Source of the DNA: Alphaproteobacteria bacterium
GTDB lineage: Bacteria; Pseudomonadota; Alphaproteobacteria; Caulobacterales; Caulobacteraceae
Reading direction: 5' to 3'
NCBI GenBank assembly: GCA_018820205.1
Contig: JAHJOK010000075.1
Location: 1-64,000, forward strand
Length of the DNA stretch: 64,000 bases
Under the pieces are notes generated by a model. The model was not told the DNA's origin. It saw only the letters and a program-made list of their open reading frames with translations, and did no database searches. Position 1 is the stretch's first letter; every line of letters starts with the position of its first letter. Of this stretch, positions 33,154 to 43,367 are shown one piece after another. A program made the position numbers and the translations under genes.

Positions 33154-33828
33154 ATGAAGGATCATCCCGCCACGCCCCTGACCGGCTATGCCCCGATCAC
33201 CGACGCCGAAAGCGTCAAGCGGGCGGGCGCCTTCCATCAGGTGATGACCGGTCGGCGGACGGTCCGCGAGTTTTCCGATCGGCCGGTCGAGCGGGCAGTG
33301 GTCGAAAAGGCCATCCTGACCGCCGCCTCCGCCCCGTCCGGGGCCAATCACCAGCCGTGGTTCTTCTGCGTCATCGAAAGCCCCGAGGCGCGCGCCCGCA
33401 TCCGTCAGGCGGCCGAGGCCGAGGAACGCGAATTCTATGCGACCAAGGCCCCGCAGGAATGGCTGGACGCCTTGGCGCCGCTGGGCACCGATCCAGACAA
33501 GGGGTTTCTGGAGGTCGCGCCGGTGCTGATCGCCGTGTTCGGCCAGAAGCGGGGCGGGCCGCGGCCGGGGGACGCCAAGAAGAACTACTACGTGCCTGAA
33601 AGCGTCGGCATCGCCACCGGCTTCCTGATCGCGGCCCTGCATCACGCGGGACTGGCCACCCTGACCCACACGCCCGCCCCGATGAGTTTCCTGGCCGAGA
33701 TTTGCGGTCGCCCGGACGGGGAGAAGCCCTTCCTGCTGCTGGTGGCCGGTCATCCGGCGGCGGATGCGACCGTGCCGGTGGCGGCGCTGGACAAGAAGCC
33801 GCTGGACGCCGTGGCGGCATGGATTTAA
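33154..33828 (+). CDS. nitroreductase-family FMN protein
   Basis: 224 residues. The FMN-binding start is TGRRTVREFSDRPVERAVVE near 32-51, followed by TAASAPSGANHQPWFFCVIE near 56-75 and VGIATGFLIAALHHAGLATL near 150-169. The Ser-Gly-Ala-Asn-His-Gln block resembles the iodotyrosine-deiodinase-like/BluB branch more than NfsB. It is a flavin reductase with unknown substrate. It lies divergent from the M28 peptidase gene with about 100 bases between. Confidence 0.85.
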   Translation: MKDHPATPLTGYAPITDAESVKRAGAFHQVMTGRRTVREFSDRPVERAVVEKAILTAASAPSGANHQPWFFCVIESPEARARIRQAAEAEEREFYATKAPQEWLDALAPLGTDPDKGFLEVAPVLIAVFGQKRGGPRPGDAKKNYYVPESVGIATGFLIAALHHAGLATLTHTPAPMSFLAEICGRPDGEKPFLLLVAGHPAADATVPVAALDKKPLDAVAAWI

Positions 33829-33857
33829 CGCCGGGCCGTTCCCTTCGGAGAGTTCCC

Positions 33858-34904
33858 ATGAAGCGTCTCGCCCTCGTCGCCTCCGCCGCCCTGATCGTCG
33901 TTCTGGGCGCAGGCGTCACCGCGACCCAGGTCTCGGCCTGGGGCTCGACCGGCCACCGGATGGTCGGCGTGGCGGCGATGCGGGCCCTGTCGGACGAACT
34001 GCCCGCCTTTCTGCGCACGCCCGGGGCCGTGGCCGAGGTCGGCGAACTGTCGCGCGAGCCGGACCGCACCAAGGGCGCGGGACAGCCGCACGACCGGGAG
34101 CGCGATACGGCCCATTTCGTCGACCTGGACGACGACGGCCATGTGATGACATCCGCCGGGCCGACGCTGGCCGAACTGCCCGAACTGAAAAGCGAATACG
34201 ACGCCCTGCTGCTTTCGGCGGGCATCGAGGTCAATGACGCCGGATACCTGCCCTATGCGATCATGGACGGGTTCCAGCAGTTGGCGCGTGATTTCGCCAC
34301 CTGGCGGGTGTTGAACGCGGCCGAGATGCGCGAGACCGACCCCGGCAAGAAGGCCTGGTATCGCCAGGATCGCGAACGGCGCCAGGCGCTGGTGCTGCGC
34401 GATATCGGCTATCTGTCCCACTACATCGGCGACGGGGCGCAGCCGCACCATATGTCGGTCCACTACAACGGCTGGGGCCAGTATCCGAACCCGGAAGGGT
34501 TCACCAACTCGCGCCAGACCCATGGCGCGTTCGAAGGGGCCTTCATCCGGCGCAATATGCGGCTGGACGCGGTTGAGGCGGCGATGCCCGAGCCGAACCT
34601 GGACGGGTTCGAACTGCGCGCGCGCATGGCGACCTATCTGACCACGACGGCGTCCCAGGTCGTCCCCTTCTATCGGCTGGAAAAGACCGGGGCGTTCGCG
34701 GCCGATGCGGACGGAGCGGTGCTGGCGTCCGGAGCCGAGTTCGCCACGGTGCGGCTGGCGGCGGGCGCGGGGGAACTGCGCGACCTGATCACCCTGGCGT
34801 GGCGCGCGGCCGGCGAACAGTCGATCGGCTGGCCGGCGGTCAAGGTGGCCGAGGTCGAGGCGGGCGCGGCCGATCCCTGGCTGGCCATGATCGGCGAGGA
34901 CTGA
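33858..34904 (+). CDS. secreted S1/P1-like zinc nuclease or phospholipase
   Basis: 348 residues from ATG 33858. The signal peptide ends at VSA, leaving Trp as the first mature residue (WGSTGHRMVG), as in the S1/P1 nuclease and zinc phospholipase C superfamily where the N-terminal Trp and next His bind zinc. Further ligands are HFVDLDDDGH near 86-95 and RDIGYLSHYIGDGAQPHHMS near 177-196 (HxxxD and PHH). Cleavage of RNA, DNA or phospholipids is possible; the family does all three. It is 29 bases after the nitroreductase. Confidence 0.8.
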   Translation: MKRLALVASAALIVVLGAGVTATQVSAWGSTGHRMVGVAAMRALSDELPAFLRTPGAVAEVGELSREPDRTKGAGQPHDRERDTAHFVDLDDDGHVMTSAGPTLAELPELKSEYDALLLSAGIEVNDAGYLPYAIMDGFQQLARDFATWRVLNAAEMRETDPGKKAWYRQDRERRQALVLRDIGYLSHYIGDGAQPHHMSVHYNGWGQYPNPEGFTNSRQTHGAFEGAFIRRNMRLDAVEAAMPEPNLDGFELRARMATYLTTTASQVVPFYRLEKTGAFAADADGAVLASGAEFATVRLAAGAGELRDLITLAWRAAGEQSIGWPAVKVAEVEAGAADPWLAMIGED

Positions 34905-34910
34905 TCCGGC

Positions 34911-35696
34911 TTGTCTGAACTGACGCCCCCCGTCGTCATCCTCGATCGGCCGCAGATGGCCGAGAACATCGGCGCGGTGGCGCGGGTGATGGCCAATTTC
35001 GGACTGGATCGGCTGCGGCTGGTCAGCCCGCGCGACGGCTGGCCGCAGGAGCGGGCCTGGGCGACGGCGTCGGGCGCCGACTGGGTGCTGGAGGGGGCTC
35101 AGGTGTTCGACACCGTTGCCGCGGCCATCGCCGACCTGAACACCGTCTTCGCCACCACGGCCCGGCCGAGGGAGACCCGCCAACCGGTGCGCACGCCGCG
35201 CGAATCGGCGCGGGTCCTGTACGATGACACGGCGTCCGGCCTGAAGGTCGGCCTGTTGTTCGGGGCCGAGCGGGCGGGTCTGGAGACGACCGACATCGCC
35301 CTGTGCCAGGGGATCACGACCATCCCCATCGACCCCCGCCACCAGAGCCTGAACCTGGCCCAGGCGGTGGCGATCAACGCCTATGAATGGCGGACGCTGG
35401 TGCTGGACGCCCCGCCGCCGAACTTCCGCGAGGGCGAGGCCCCGGCGGACGGCGCCTTGCAACTGGGGATGTACGAACATCTGGAGCGCGAGCTGGAGGC
35501 GGCGGGGTTTTTCCATCCGCCGGAGAAGCTGCGCTCGATGAGCCAGAACCTGCGGGTCATGCTGGGTCGGTCGGGCTTCTCGGCACAGGAGGTGGCGACC
35601 TTTCGCGGCGTGATCACAGCCCTGTCGAAAGGGCGCGGGCGGGTGCTGGAGCGGCTGGCGGCCCAGAAGGCCGGTCGGAAAGCGTCGGACGACTGA
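34911..35696 (+). CDS. trmJ: tRNA (cytidine/uridine-2'-O-)-methyltransferase TrmJ
   Basis: 261 residues from TTG 34911; the first ATG (34956) would cut off the initial strand and the RPQMAENIGAVAR helix, so TTG is preferred. SPOUT-knot motifs are LVSPRDGWP near 38-46, GLLFGAERAGLETTDIALCQ near 108-127 and IPIDPRHQSLNLAQAVAIN near 133-151. It methylates the ribose of tRNA position 32 with SAM. The C-terminal helices (LRSMSQNLRVMLGRSGFSAQ) are typical of this subgroup. It starts six bases after the preceding stop. Confidence 0.88.
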   Translation: MSELTPPVVILDRPQMAENIGAVARVMANFGLDRLRLVSPRDGWPQERAWATASGADWVLEGAQVFDTVAAAIADLNTVFATTARPRETRQPVRTPRESARVLYDDTASGLKVGLLFGAERAGLETTDIALCQGITTIPIDPRHQSLNLAQAVAINAYEWRTLVLDAPPPNFREGEAPADGALQLGMYEHLERELEAAGFFHPPEKLRSMSQNLRVMLGRSGFSAQEVATFRGVITALSKGRGRVLERLAAQKAGRKASDD

Positions 35697-35737
35697 ACCG
35701 GCGCGAAGGGGCAGGGTGTCGTGAGAAGGAGCCCGTC

Positions 35738-36283
35738 ATGATCGCCCGTCTCGCCCTGATCGCCGCCCTCAGCGTCGGCCAACCCGCGGCCGCCCAGTCG
35801 ATGAATGTGCCCGGCATCGTTCGCGACGTGATGGGTCAGATCTGCGCGCCCTATGCGGAGGATGGGAATATCATCCAGGCGATCGCCGCCGCCCGGGCGC
35901 TGGGCTACCGGCCCGAGGGTCATTGGGCCGATCACCCGATCGCACCGAACGACCCGCCCCATGACATCAGTCTGACGCGCCGGCATCACGGCACGGTGAC
36001 CCTGGCCAAAAACTACAATCGAGGTCTGTGCGCGGTCGGGATCGCCGAAGGCGGTCCGTCCAACATGGGCCCTGCGGCCGAACCGTTTCTGCGCGCGCTG
36101 GGGATGGAGCCGGTCGTGGATATTCGCGACGAACAGCCGCTGGATATGTTCGTCTGGCGTGGGACGGGACGCCAGGTCGTCATCGCCGCCAGCCCGCGCT
36201 TCACGCCCGGATCGGAACTGGTGCTGTCGTTCGACACCAACCGGCGAAGGCGCGCAGCGGTCGCGGGCGAAGGACGGCCCTAG
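35738..36283 (+). CDS. secreted protein of unknown function
   Basis: 181 residues from ATG 35738, with GAGAAGGAGC upstream; the signal peptide is MIARLALIAALSVGQPAAAQ. The mature protein has two Cys (ICAPYAEDGN and GLCAVGIAEG) likely to form a disulfide, and a His-rich segment PPHDISLTRRHHGTVTLAKN. This pattern, with repeated alpha-beta units, is seen in small periplasmic proteins annotated only as hypothetical in this family. The stop shares CTAG with the convergent DUF6498 gene. Confidence 0.6.
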   Translation: MIARLALIAALSVGQPAAAQSMNVPGIVRDVMGQICAPYAEDGNIIQAIAAARALGYRPEGHWADHPIAPNDPPHDISLTRRHHGTVTLAKNYNRGLCAVGIAEGGPSNMGPAAEPFLRALGMEPVVDIRDEQPLDMFVWRGTGRQVVIAASPRFTPGSELVLSFDTNRRRRAAVAGEGRP

Positions 36284-36906
36284 GCGGGCTTCAGCGCGTT
36301 CGACACGCCGGTGATGGCGATCATGACCAGTTCCAGCGCCAGCTTCAGCAGGCACAGCAGCAGGATCGTCGCCGCCGGAGCGCCTGTCCCCAGGATCAGC
36401 CAGGCCCCCAGCAGGACGGTCAGGTGCAGGACGAAGATCCGGCCGTAGGGTTTGAACATCTCCGACCCCGGCGCCGCCTCACGCCAGCGTCCGGGCATCC
36501 ACCATTCGCGCACCTGGGAGGCCAGGTGCAGGACAGCGACCGCCAGGATCGCCAGGTAGAAGCCGCGTCCGTCGTCGGCGTCCGCCACCAGGTCGTCGCC
36601 GCCGCTGACCAGTCGCGCCACCAGGACCATGACGAAGATCAGGTGGCCGAGGCAGAACAGGCCGTAGTGGACGATGAAGAACAGGGCCAGGCCGAACCCC
36701 TCTGGCCGGCCGCGACCCGCCGCGACGATGCGCGGAACGGTCAGCACGCCCAGAATGACATTCTCCATCCAGTACAGGATCAGGATCTGCGACGCGCTCC
36801 AGCCCAGGAAGGCGACGCCGAGGGCGGGGATCAGATTGCCGATTACGGCGGCGGCGATGGCGGCCGGACGGCTGGCGATCAGGGCGCGAACCTGGGTCAG
36901 GGTCAT
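36280..36906 (-). CDS. DUF6498 membrane protein (copy 2)
   Basis: 208 residues with about six hydrophobic helices. It carries GNLIPALGVAFLGWSASQIL near 23-42, LYWMENVILGVLTVPRI near 44-60, FFIVHYGLFCLGHLIFV near 76-92 and REWWMPGRWR. The same landmarks in the same order occur in the gene just upstream (36950-37633), so the two are tandem duplicates that have diverged. Function unknown. Confidence 0.75.
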   Translation of the reverse strand: MTLTQVRALIASRPAAIAAAVIGNLIPALGVAFLGWSASQILILYWMENVILGVLTVPRIVAAGRGRPEGFGLALFFIVHYGLFCLGHLIFVMVLVARLVSGGDDLVADADDGRGFYLAILAVAVLHLASQVREWWMPGRWREAAPGSEMFKPYGRIFVLHLTVLLGAWLILGTGAPAATILLLCLLKLALELVMIAITGVSNALKPA

Positions 36907-36949
36907 GCCCCCTTGTGCCGGGCGAACGGCGTCATGCCAACCCGGCGCC

Positions 36950-37633
36950 CTATTTGACCGGCGCGGCCCGGATTTTTTCCTCGATCCCGGTCTCGCCGAT
37001 CCAGACGGTCAGCAGTTCCAGTCCCGCCTTGCCCAGGCACAGCATCAGCACGGCCCATTCCGGCGCATCGAACCGATTCATCACCCAGGCGCCGCCCATG
37101 ACAGAGATGTGCAGCACCAGCAGGCGGCCGTAGGGGCGGACCATCTCGACCACCGGGTGGTCGGTCATCCAGCGGCGCGGCAGCCACCAGTCGCGCACCA
37201 GTGCGATGACATGCAGGCCGAACATCACCGCCAGACCGGTCATGAAGGCGGCGTTGAAGGGCGGATCGGCGGGTGCGTTCGGATCGGGGTGGTTCCGAAG
37301 AAAGAACTCCGTCGCCAGGATCAGGGTGAAGGCGCCGTGGACCAGACAGAACAGGCCATAGTGCAGGACGAAGAAGCAGCCGATCCCGGGCGAGGGGTTC
37401 GGATTGCGCGCGCCCGGATCCAGCACGAAACTGCGCGCGGCGATCACCCTGGGCAGGGTGACGAGGCCGATGGCGAGGTTCTCGAACCAGTAGAAGAACA
37501 GGATCTGCCCACCGTCCCAGCCCAGCAGCAGCACGCCGCCGATCGGGATCAGATTGATCAGGACGATGAACAGAAGGCGGAAATGGGCCAGCCGCACCGT
37601 CGCCTCGTTCAGCCATCGGGGGGTCATCTGCAT
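36950..37633 (-). CDS. DUF6498 membrane protein (copy 1)
   Basis: 227 residues, with INLIPIGGVLLLGWDGGQIL near 26-45, FYWFENLAIGLVTLPRVIA near 47-65, FFVLHYGLFCLVHGAFTLIL near 87-106 and RDWWLPRRWMTDHPVVEMVR. It is collinear with the 36280 protein and separated from it by 43 bases. The aromatic/Glu motif W(F/M)EN inside a helix and the Trp-Trp pair are shared family features. Role unknown. Confidence 0.75.
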   Translation of the reverse strand: MQMTPRWLNEATVRLAHFRLLFIVLINLIPIGGVLLLGWDGGQILFFYWFENLAIGLVTLPRVIAARSFVLDPGARNPNPSPGIGCFFVLHYGLFCLVHGAFTLILATEFFLRNHPDPNAPADPPFNAAFMTGLAVMFGLHVIALVRDWWLPRRWMTDHPVVEMVRPYGRLLVLHISVMGGAWVMNRFDAPEWAVLMLCLGKAGLELLTVWIGETGIEEKIRAAPVK

Positions 37634-37747
37634 GCGGGCTCACCATGGGTCACATTTCAGCGTTCACCCTGCCTAGCGGCATTGACGGTTCCTGTCCCCG
37701 GCCGACCTCGCTAGAACCGCCGTGACTCTGCGAAAGGACTGCCCCCC

Positions 37748-38853
<1,106 letters not shown>

Positions 38854-38854
<1 letters not shown>

Positions 38855-39867
38855 TGCGGTTCGTCGCCCTGGGTCTGGCATGCGGGGTGGTGGTCCTTTC
38901 GGCCGGCCTCGCCTCGGCGCAGGAACAGATGGGCGATGTCGAGTATCGTCCCGTGGTCGCCGACCCCGCATTCGCACGGGCCGAAGGGCCGAGGGTCGTT
39001 CTGGATCAAGGCCACGGCAGCGAGCAGACGAAGGAGGGCCGGTATCGCGGATTCGCGGCCCTGGTGACGGCGGACGGCTATCGGGTCGGCACGACAGATC
39101 GCCCCTTTGACGACGGGGGGCTGGAAGACGTCGATGTTCTGGTCATCGCCAACCCGGCAGGAGCGTCTCCGGAAGAGGGCGATCCCTCGGCCTTCACCGC
39201 CTCAGAAATCGAGGCGATCAGCGACTGGGTCGAGGCCGGGGGCGCGCTGTTGTTCGCTGCCGATCACGCCCCGCACGGTACGGCGGCCCAGGCGCTGGCG
39301 GCGCGCTTCGGCGTCGGCATGGGGCTGGGCTACGCCTTCCGGCTGACGCCGGACGACCGCGAGCCGACCGGCCTGACCACCAATCTGGACTATCGTTTCG
39401 ACGCCGGGACCGCGGGCGCCCATCCGATCCTGGCGGGGCGACCGGGCGAGCGGATCGGCCACGTGCACACCTTCACCGGACAGTCGCTGACGCCGCCGCC
39501 CGCCGCGGTGGTGCTTCTGCCGATGAGCACGGGTTATTTCGAGAGCGCAGATCGCGACATCCTGGGGCGGATCCGTGAGCGGCTGGACGACGGAAATTCG
39601 GCTGAGAGCGCACTGGACGGTCTGGCCACGCCGGTCGTGGCCGGGGCCCAGGGTCTGGCCATGAGCTGGGGGCAGGGACGGCTGGTGGTGCTGGGCGAAG
39701 CGGGCTTCATGACCGCGCAACGCATCGTCTTTCCGCCGGAGAGTGGACGCAAGGACCTGCGTTTCGGCCTGAGCACGACCGACAACGACAATCCGCAGTT
39801 CGTGCTCAATATGCTGCACTGGCTGGCGGGACCTCTTTCGCCGCCGTCTGATCAACGACAAGAATAG
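38854..39867 (+). CDS. secreted DUF4350-like protein
   Basis: 337 residues with a signal peptide (MRFVALGLACGVVVLSAGLA). The core looks like a glutamine-amidotransferase-like fold without its catalytic Cys: VVLDQGHGSEQTKEGRYRGF near 48-67, VDVLVIANPAGASPEEGDPS and WVEAGGALLFAADHAPHGTA near 125-144. Similar proteins occur in DUF4350 families. It is translationally coupled to frmA and lies between frmA and fghA, so it belongs to the formaldehyde operon, though its part is unknown. Confidence 0.65.
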
Positions 39868-39877
39868 CGAGTAAACC

Positions 39878-40261
39878 ATGTTCACCCACATCACGGTCGG
39901 CGCCGACGACATCGACGCATCGCGGAAATTCTACGACGCGGCGCTCGGCGCGCTGGGCCTTCCGGCGGCGACCGGGCCGGATCCCAAGGGCCGCTACTGG
40001 TGGCGGACCGATCGCGGCGCCTTCGCCATCGGCAAGCCGATCGACGGCGAGCCCGCCTGCCACGCCAACGGCGGCACCATCGGCTTTCACGCCAGGACGG
40101 CCGAGATGGTGAAGGCCTTCCACGACGCCGGCGTCGCGGCGGGCGGCCGGTCGATCGAGGACCCGCCCGGCGAGCGCAACGGCCCGTTCGGCGTGCTCAA
40201 CCTGGCTTATCTGCGGGATCCATCGGGCAACAAGATCTGCGCCTTGCACCGGGTGGGGTGA
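39878..40261 (+). CDS. VOC-family (glyoxalase-like) protein
   Basis: 127 residues. It begins FTHITVGADDIDASRKFYDA, typical of the vicinal oxygen chelate fold, with metal-ligand candidates His4, His85-region GTIGFHARTAEM, and the terminal YLRDPSGNKICALHRVG where Lys-Ile-Cys replaces the usual Asn-xx-Glu ending. Members isomerise or bind thiol adducts; in a glutathione/formaldehyde operon a role with glutathione adducts is tempting but unproven. It is 10 bases after the preceding stop. Confidence 0.82.
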   Translation: MFTHITVGADDIDASRKFYDAALGALGLPAATGPDPKGRYWWRTDRGAFAIGKPIDGEPACHANGGTIGFHARTAEMVKAFHDAGVAAGGRSIEDPPGERNGPFGVLNLAYLRDPSGNKICALHRVG

Positions 40262-40274
40262 CACGGAGTTTGAG

Positions 40275-41108
40275 ATGGAAGTCACGAAGCAGCACCAGGT
40301 TCATGGCGGCGCCTTGAGCTATCTGAAGCACGACAGCGTTTCGACCGGCACGCCGATGACCCTGTCGGTCTTCACGCCGCCAGGCGACGGCCCGTTCCCC
40401 GTGCTCATCTGGCTCTCGGGCCTGACCTGCACCGAGGACAATTTCACCACCAAGGCCGGGGCCTACGCCGCCGCCGTCGAGCATGGACTGATCATCGTCG
40501 CGCCCGACACCTCGCCGCGAGGGGAGGGCGTCGCCGACGATCCGGCCTATGACCTGGGGCAGGGGGCCGGCTTCTATGTCGATGCGACGGAAACGCCGTG
40601 GGCGCCGCATTTCCGCATGGAGACCTATGTCACGGATGAGCTGATCGCCCTGATCGACGCGGAGTTCCCGACGACCGGCGCGCGTGGAATCAGCGGCCAT
40701 TCGATGGGCGGGCACGGGGCGCTGACCCTGGCGTTACGGCGCCCCGAACTGTTCCGGTCGGTCTCGGCCTTCGCGCCGATCGCGTCGCCGACGCGGTGCC
40801 CCTGGGGCGAGAAGGCGTTCACCGCCTATCTGGGCGAGGACCGGTCGGAATGGGCGAAACACGACGCCGCCCTGCTGATGGAATCCGGCGCGGCCCGTGG
40901 CCGGTTCGACGACATCCTGATCGATCAGGGCGACGCGGACGCGTTTCTGGCGGAACAGCTGAAGCCGGAACTGTTGCAGGCGGCGGCGGATGCGGTCGGT
41001 CAGACGGTCACGATCCGGATGCAGCCCGGCTACGACCACTCCTATTTCTTCATGGCCAGCTTCATCGCCGACCATGTGGCCTTCCACGCCGCCCGACTGA
41101 AAGCCTGA
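40275..41108 (+). CDS. fghA: S-formylglutathione hydrolase
   Basis: 277 residues. The nucleophile is S143 in GISGHSMGGHGAL; the oxyanion region is LSGLTCTEDNF near 48-58; the acid and His are in DQGDADAFL and GYDHSYFFMASFI near 222-264. It hydrolyses S-formylglutathione to formate and glutathione, the second step after FrmA. It follows the VOC gene by 13 bases. Confidence 0.96.
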   Translation: MEVTKQHQVHGGALSYLKHDSVSTGTPMTLSVFTPPGDGPFPVLIWLSGLTCTEDNFTTKAGAYAAAVEHGLIIVAPDTSPRGEGVADDPAYDLGQGAGFYVDATETPWAPHFRMETYVTDELIALIDAEFPTTGARGISGHSMGGHGALTLALRRPELFRSVSAFAPIASPTRCPWGEKAFTAYLGEDRSEWAKHDAALLMESGAARGRFDDILIDQGDADAFLAEQLKPELLQAAADAVGQTVTIRMQPGYDHSYFFMASFIADHVAFHAARLKA

Positions 41109-41110
41109 CG

Positions 41111-41344
41111 ATGACAGAGACGCTGGATCACGACGCGATGTTCGCCGCCCTGTGCAACGAACTGGGCCTCTGCCTCCACGCCAAGGGACAGGCGAAGGTG
41201 ATCGCGGCCCTGCCTGCGGGACTGGATGCGGCGGCGAAGGCCGTGCTCGACGCCGCCGGCGTCGACTTCCTGAATGCGCCGGGCAGTCTGAAGCGGGACG
41301 TGCGCGACTGTCTGAAAGCCAATCCGCCGGCCGGCGCCGACTAG
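41111..41344 (+). CDS. small protein of unknown function in the formaldehyde operon
   Basis: 77 residues from ATG 41111, two bases after the fghA stop. It has three Cys (ALCNELGLCLHAKGQ and VRDCLKAN) and is otherwise helical and soluble. No recognised family. The context makes it a co-expressed part of the frmA-fghA operon. Its stop shares CTAG with the convergent small gene. Confidence 0.55.
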   Translation: MTETLDHDAMFAALCNELGLCLHAKGQAKVIAALPAGLDAAAKAVLDAAGVDFLNAPGSLKRDVRDCLKANPPAGAD

Positions 41345-41568
41345 GCCGGGAAGGCCGGGCCACCCCTGGCGCACAGCCGTTCTTCGACGCGCTGGTGGAT
41401 TCGCCCTCGCAAGCGGCGGCGATCCCGAAGCGTGTCGTGAAGCGCGTCGGCGACGCACAGAATCTGTTCGTCGGACATGTGCTCGGCCGCGTCGAGCAGT
41501 TCGTGGCAGAGGGCGTCCAGCGACTTCTGGCTCAGTTTCGGCGGGGAGTAGGCATACGTCTGGCCCAT
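41341..41568 (-). CDS. small protein of unknown function
   Basis: 75 residues from ATG 41568, chosen because AAGGAGC is 8 bases upstream; a longer frame back to 41712 lacks a ribosome-binding site and reads poorly. The sequence is helical and charged (KLSQKSLDALCHELLDAAEH, LRDRRRLRGRIHQRVEERLC). It faces away from the superoxide dismutase gene, with 166 bases between starts. Confidence 0.5.
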   Translation of the reverse strand: MGQTYAYSPPKLSQKSLDALCHELLDAAEHMSDEQILCVADALHDTLRDRRRLRGRIHQRVEERLCARGGPAFPA

Positions 41569-41734
41569 CTCGGGTGCTCCTTCCGATGGGCAATGGCTGT
41601 CCTTCGACCGCCGTTCCCCGAAATCGTGGTTAACGCGGGCCGAAAGGAACGAAATCGGCGATACCGGCTTGGCATGGGCGTCGGGACGCATATCTGTGGA
41701 CCCCCGAGACAAACTCTAAGGAAGGAGCCTTCCC

Positions 41735-42349
41735 ATGGCCTTTACCCTGCCGCCCTTGCCCTATGCCTATGACGCGCTGGAGCCGGCGATCGACAAGGAA
41801 ACCATGACCTTCCACCACGACAAGCACCATCAGGCCTATGTCGACAACCTGAACAAGGCCATCGACGCGGACCCGAGCCTGCAGGGCAAGTCGCTTGAAG
41901 ACATCTTCAAGGCCGTGTCGTCCGCGCCCAAGGCCGTGCGCAACAACGGCGGCGGCCACTGGAACCACGCCCTGTTCTGGGAACTGCTGGCCCCCGCAGG
42001 CAAAGGCGGCGAGCCGTCTGCTGAACTGGCCGCTGCGATCGACCGCGACCTGGGCGGGATGGACAAGTTCAAGGATGACTTCAACGCCGCCGGCGCCGGC
42101 CAGTTCGGCTCGGGCTGGGCCTGGCTGATCGTCCAGGACGGCAAGCTGAAGGTGACCTCGACGCCGAACCAGGACAATCCGCTGATGGACGTGGCCGATC
42201 AGAAGGGCGCCGTCGTGCTGGGCGCCGACGTCTGGGAGCACGCCTATTATCTGAAATACCAGAACCGCCGGCCCGACTATCTGAAGGCCTTCTGGACCGT
42301 GGTGAACTGGAACAAGGCCAACGCCCTGTTTGCGGCCGCCAACGGTTGA
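41735..42349 (+). CDS. superoxide dismutase, Fe/Mn family with Mn-type signature
   Basis: 204 residues, strong AAGGAAGGAGC ribosome-binding site. Metal ligands are H27 (FHHDKHH), H78 (HWNHALFW), D165 and H169 ([11 protein letters not shown]). Two discriminating positions look like Mn enzymes: NNGGGHWNH has Gly where Fe enzymes have Gln, and TPNQDNPLM supplies the Gln from the second half. Alphaproteobacterial enzymes of this branch are often cambialistic, so I do not choose sodA or sodB. Cytoplasmic (no signal peptide). Confidence 0.92.
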   Translation: MAFTLPPLPYAYDALEPAIDKETMTFHHDKHHQAYVDNLNKAIDADPSLQGKSLEDIFKAVSSAPKAVRNNGGGHWNHALFWELLAPAGKGGEPSAELAAAIDRDLGGMDKFKDDFNAAGAGQFGSGWAWLIVQDGKLKVTSTPNQDNPLMDVADQKGAVVLGADVWEHAYYLKYQNRRPDYLKAFWTVVNWNKANALFAAANG

Positions 42350-42359
42350 TCGTGATTTC

Positions 42360-42381
42360 GGGCGGACTTCAGGGTCCGCCC
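42360..42381 (+). terminator. hairpin after superoxide dismutase
   Basis: GGGCGGAC (42360-42367) and GTCCGCCC (42374-42381) form a perfect 8-bp stem with loop TTCAGG, starting 10 bases after the stop codon. There is no T run, so it may need Rho or only stabilise the 3' end. Confidence 0.5.
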
Positions 42382-42443
42382 GACTGGCGTAACAGGCATC
42401 ATCGCCTATCTGAGCTGAGCCGTTCGCTCTCCCCGAGGATGCC

Positions 42444-43367
42444 ATGACCACCCAGTTCAAGCTCGCCGCCGCCCTGATCCTGTCCGGCATGATTGTCGCC
42501 GGCTGTTCCCGTCCCGCCGAGACCACGGAGCCGGCCTCAGCCGCCCAGGCCCCGGCGACCAGCCCCGACGTCCATCGCTTCACCGTCGGGGCGCTTCAGG
42601 CCGTCGCATTGAAGGACGGCGAGATGGCGCTGGACAACGCCGCCGGACAAAGCCCCTGGGCCGATACGGCGGGCGTGACGGAGGTCCTTTCGCAGACCGG
42701 CGATCCGAAGATCCATCTGTCGATCCAGCCGCTGCTTATCCAGGGCGAGGACAAGGTCGTGCTGATCGACACCGGCGCCGGCGGTCAGATGGGCACGCAG
42801 AACAAGCTGCCGGCCTCGCTGGCGGCGGCCGGGATCCAGCCCGGCGCGGTCACCGACATCCTGATATCGCACGGGCACGGCGACCATGTCGGCGGGTTGG
42901 TGACCAACGGCGCACTGACCTACCCCAATGCCGCGATCCGCATGAGCGCCGACGAATGGGCCGCGATCCAGGGCGACGCCGAACTCGCCGCGCTGGTTCC
43001 GATCATCACGCCCAGGGTCGAGACCTTCGAGGCCGGCGCCCAGGTGACGCCGTCGATCACCGCGGTCTCCCTTCAGGGCCACACGGCCGGGCACACCGGG
43101 TACGAGATCGTCTCGGGCCAAGACCGGCTGCTGTATATCGGCGACGCCCTGCACAGCTCGATCATCTCGGTGCAGCGGCCCGAGTTCGTGAATGGCTGGG
43201 ACTACGATTCCGACGCCGCCATCGCGACGCGGCTGGCCTTGCTGGGTCGTGGGGCGACGCAGAACCTGCGCATCTATGGCGTCCACTTCCCCTTCCCGGG
43301 CCTGGGCAAGTTCCAGCGTCAGGCCGACGGGTTCGTCTGGGTTCCGGAGACGCCCGCCCAGCCCTAG
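42444..43367 (+). CDS. lipoprotein metallo-beta-lactamase-fold hydrolase
   Basis: 307 residues with a lipoprotein signal peptide (lipobox IVAGC, Cys at about residue 21). The zinc site is ILISHGHGDHVGG near 132-144, with further ligands in GHTAGHTGYE near 213-222 and YIGDALHSS near 231-239, and VHFPFPG at the end. It belongs to the broad MBL-fold group near quorum-quenching lactonases and exported hydrolases; the substrate is unknown. Its stop shares CTAG with the convergent serine hydrolase. Confidence 0.85.
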   Translation: MTTQFKLAAALILSGMIVAGCSRPAETTEPASAAQAPATSPDVHRFTVGALQAVALKDGEMALDNAAGQSPWADTAGVTEVLSQTGDPKIHLSIQPLLIQGEDKVVLIDTGAGGQMGTQNKLPASLAAAGIQPGAVTDILISHGHGDHVGGLVTNGALTYPNAAIRMSADEWAAIQGDAELAALVPIITPRVETFEAGAQVTPSITAVSLQGHTAGHTGYEIVSGQDRLLYIGDALHSSIISVQRPEFVNGWDYDSDAAIATRLALLGRGATQNLRIYGVHFPFPGLGKFQRQADGFVWVPETPAQP

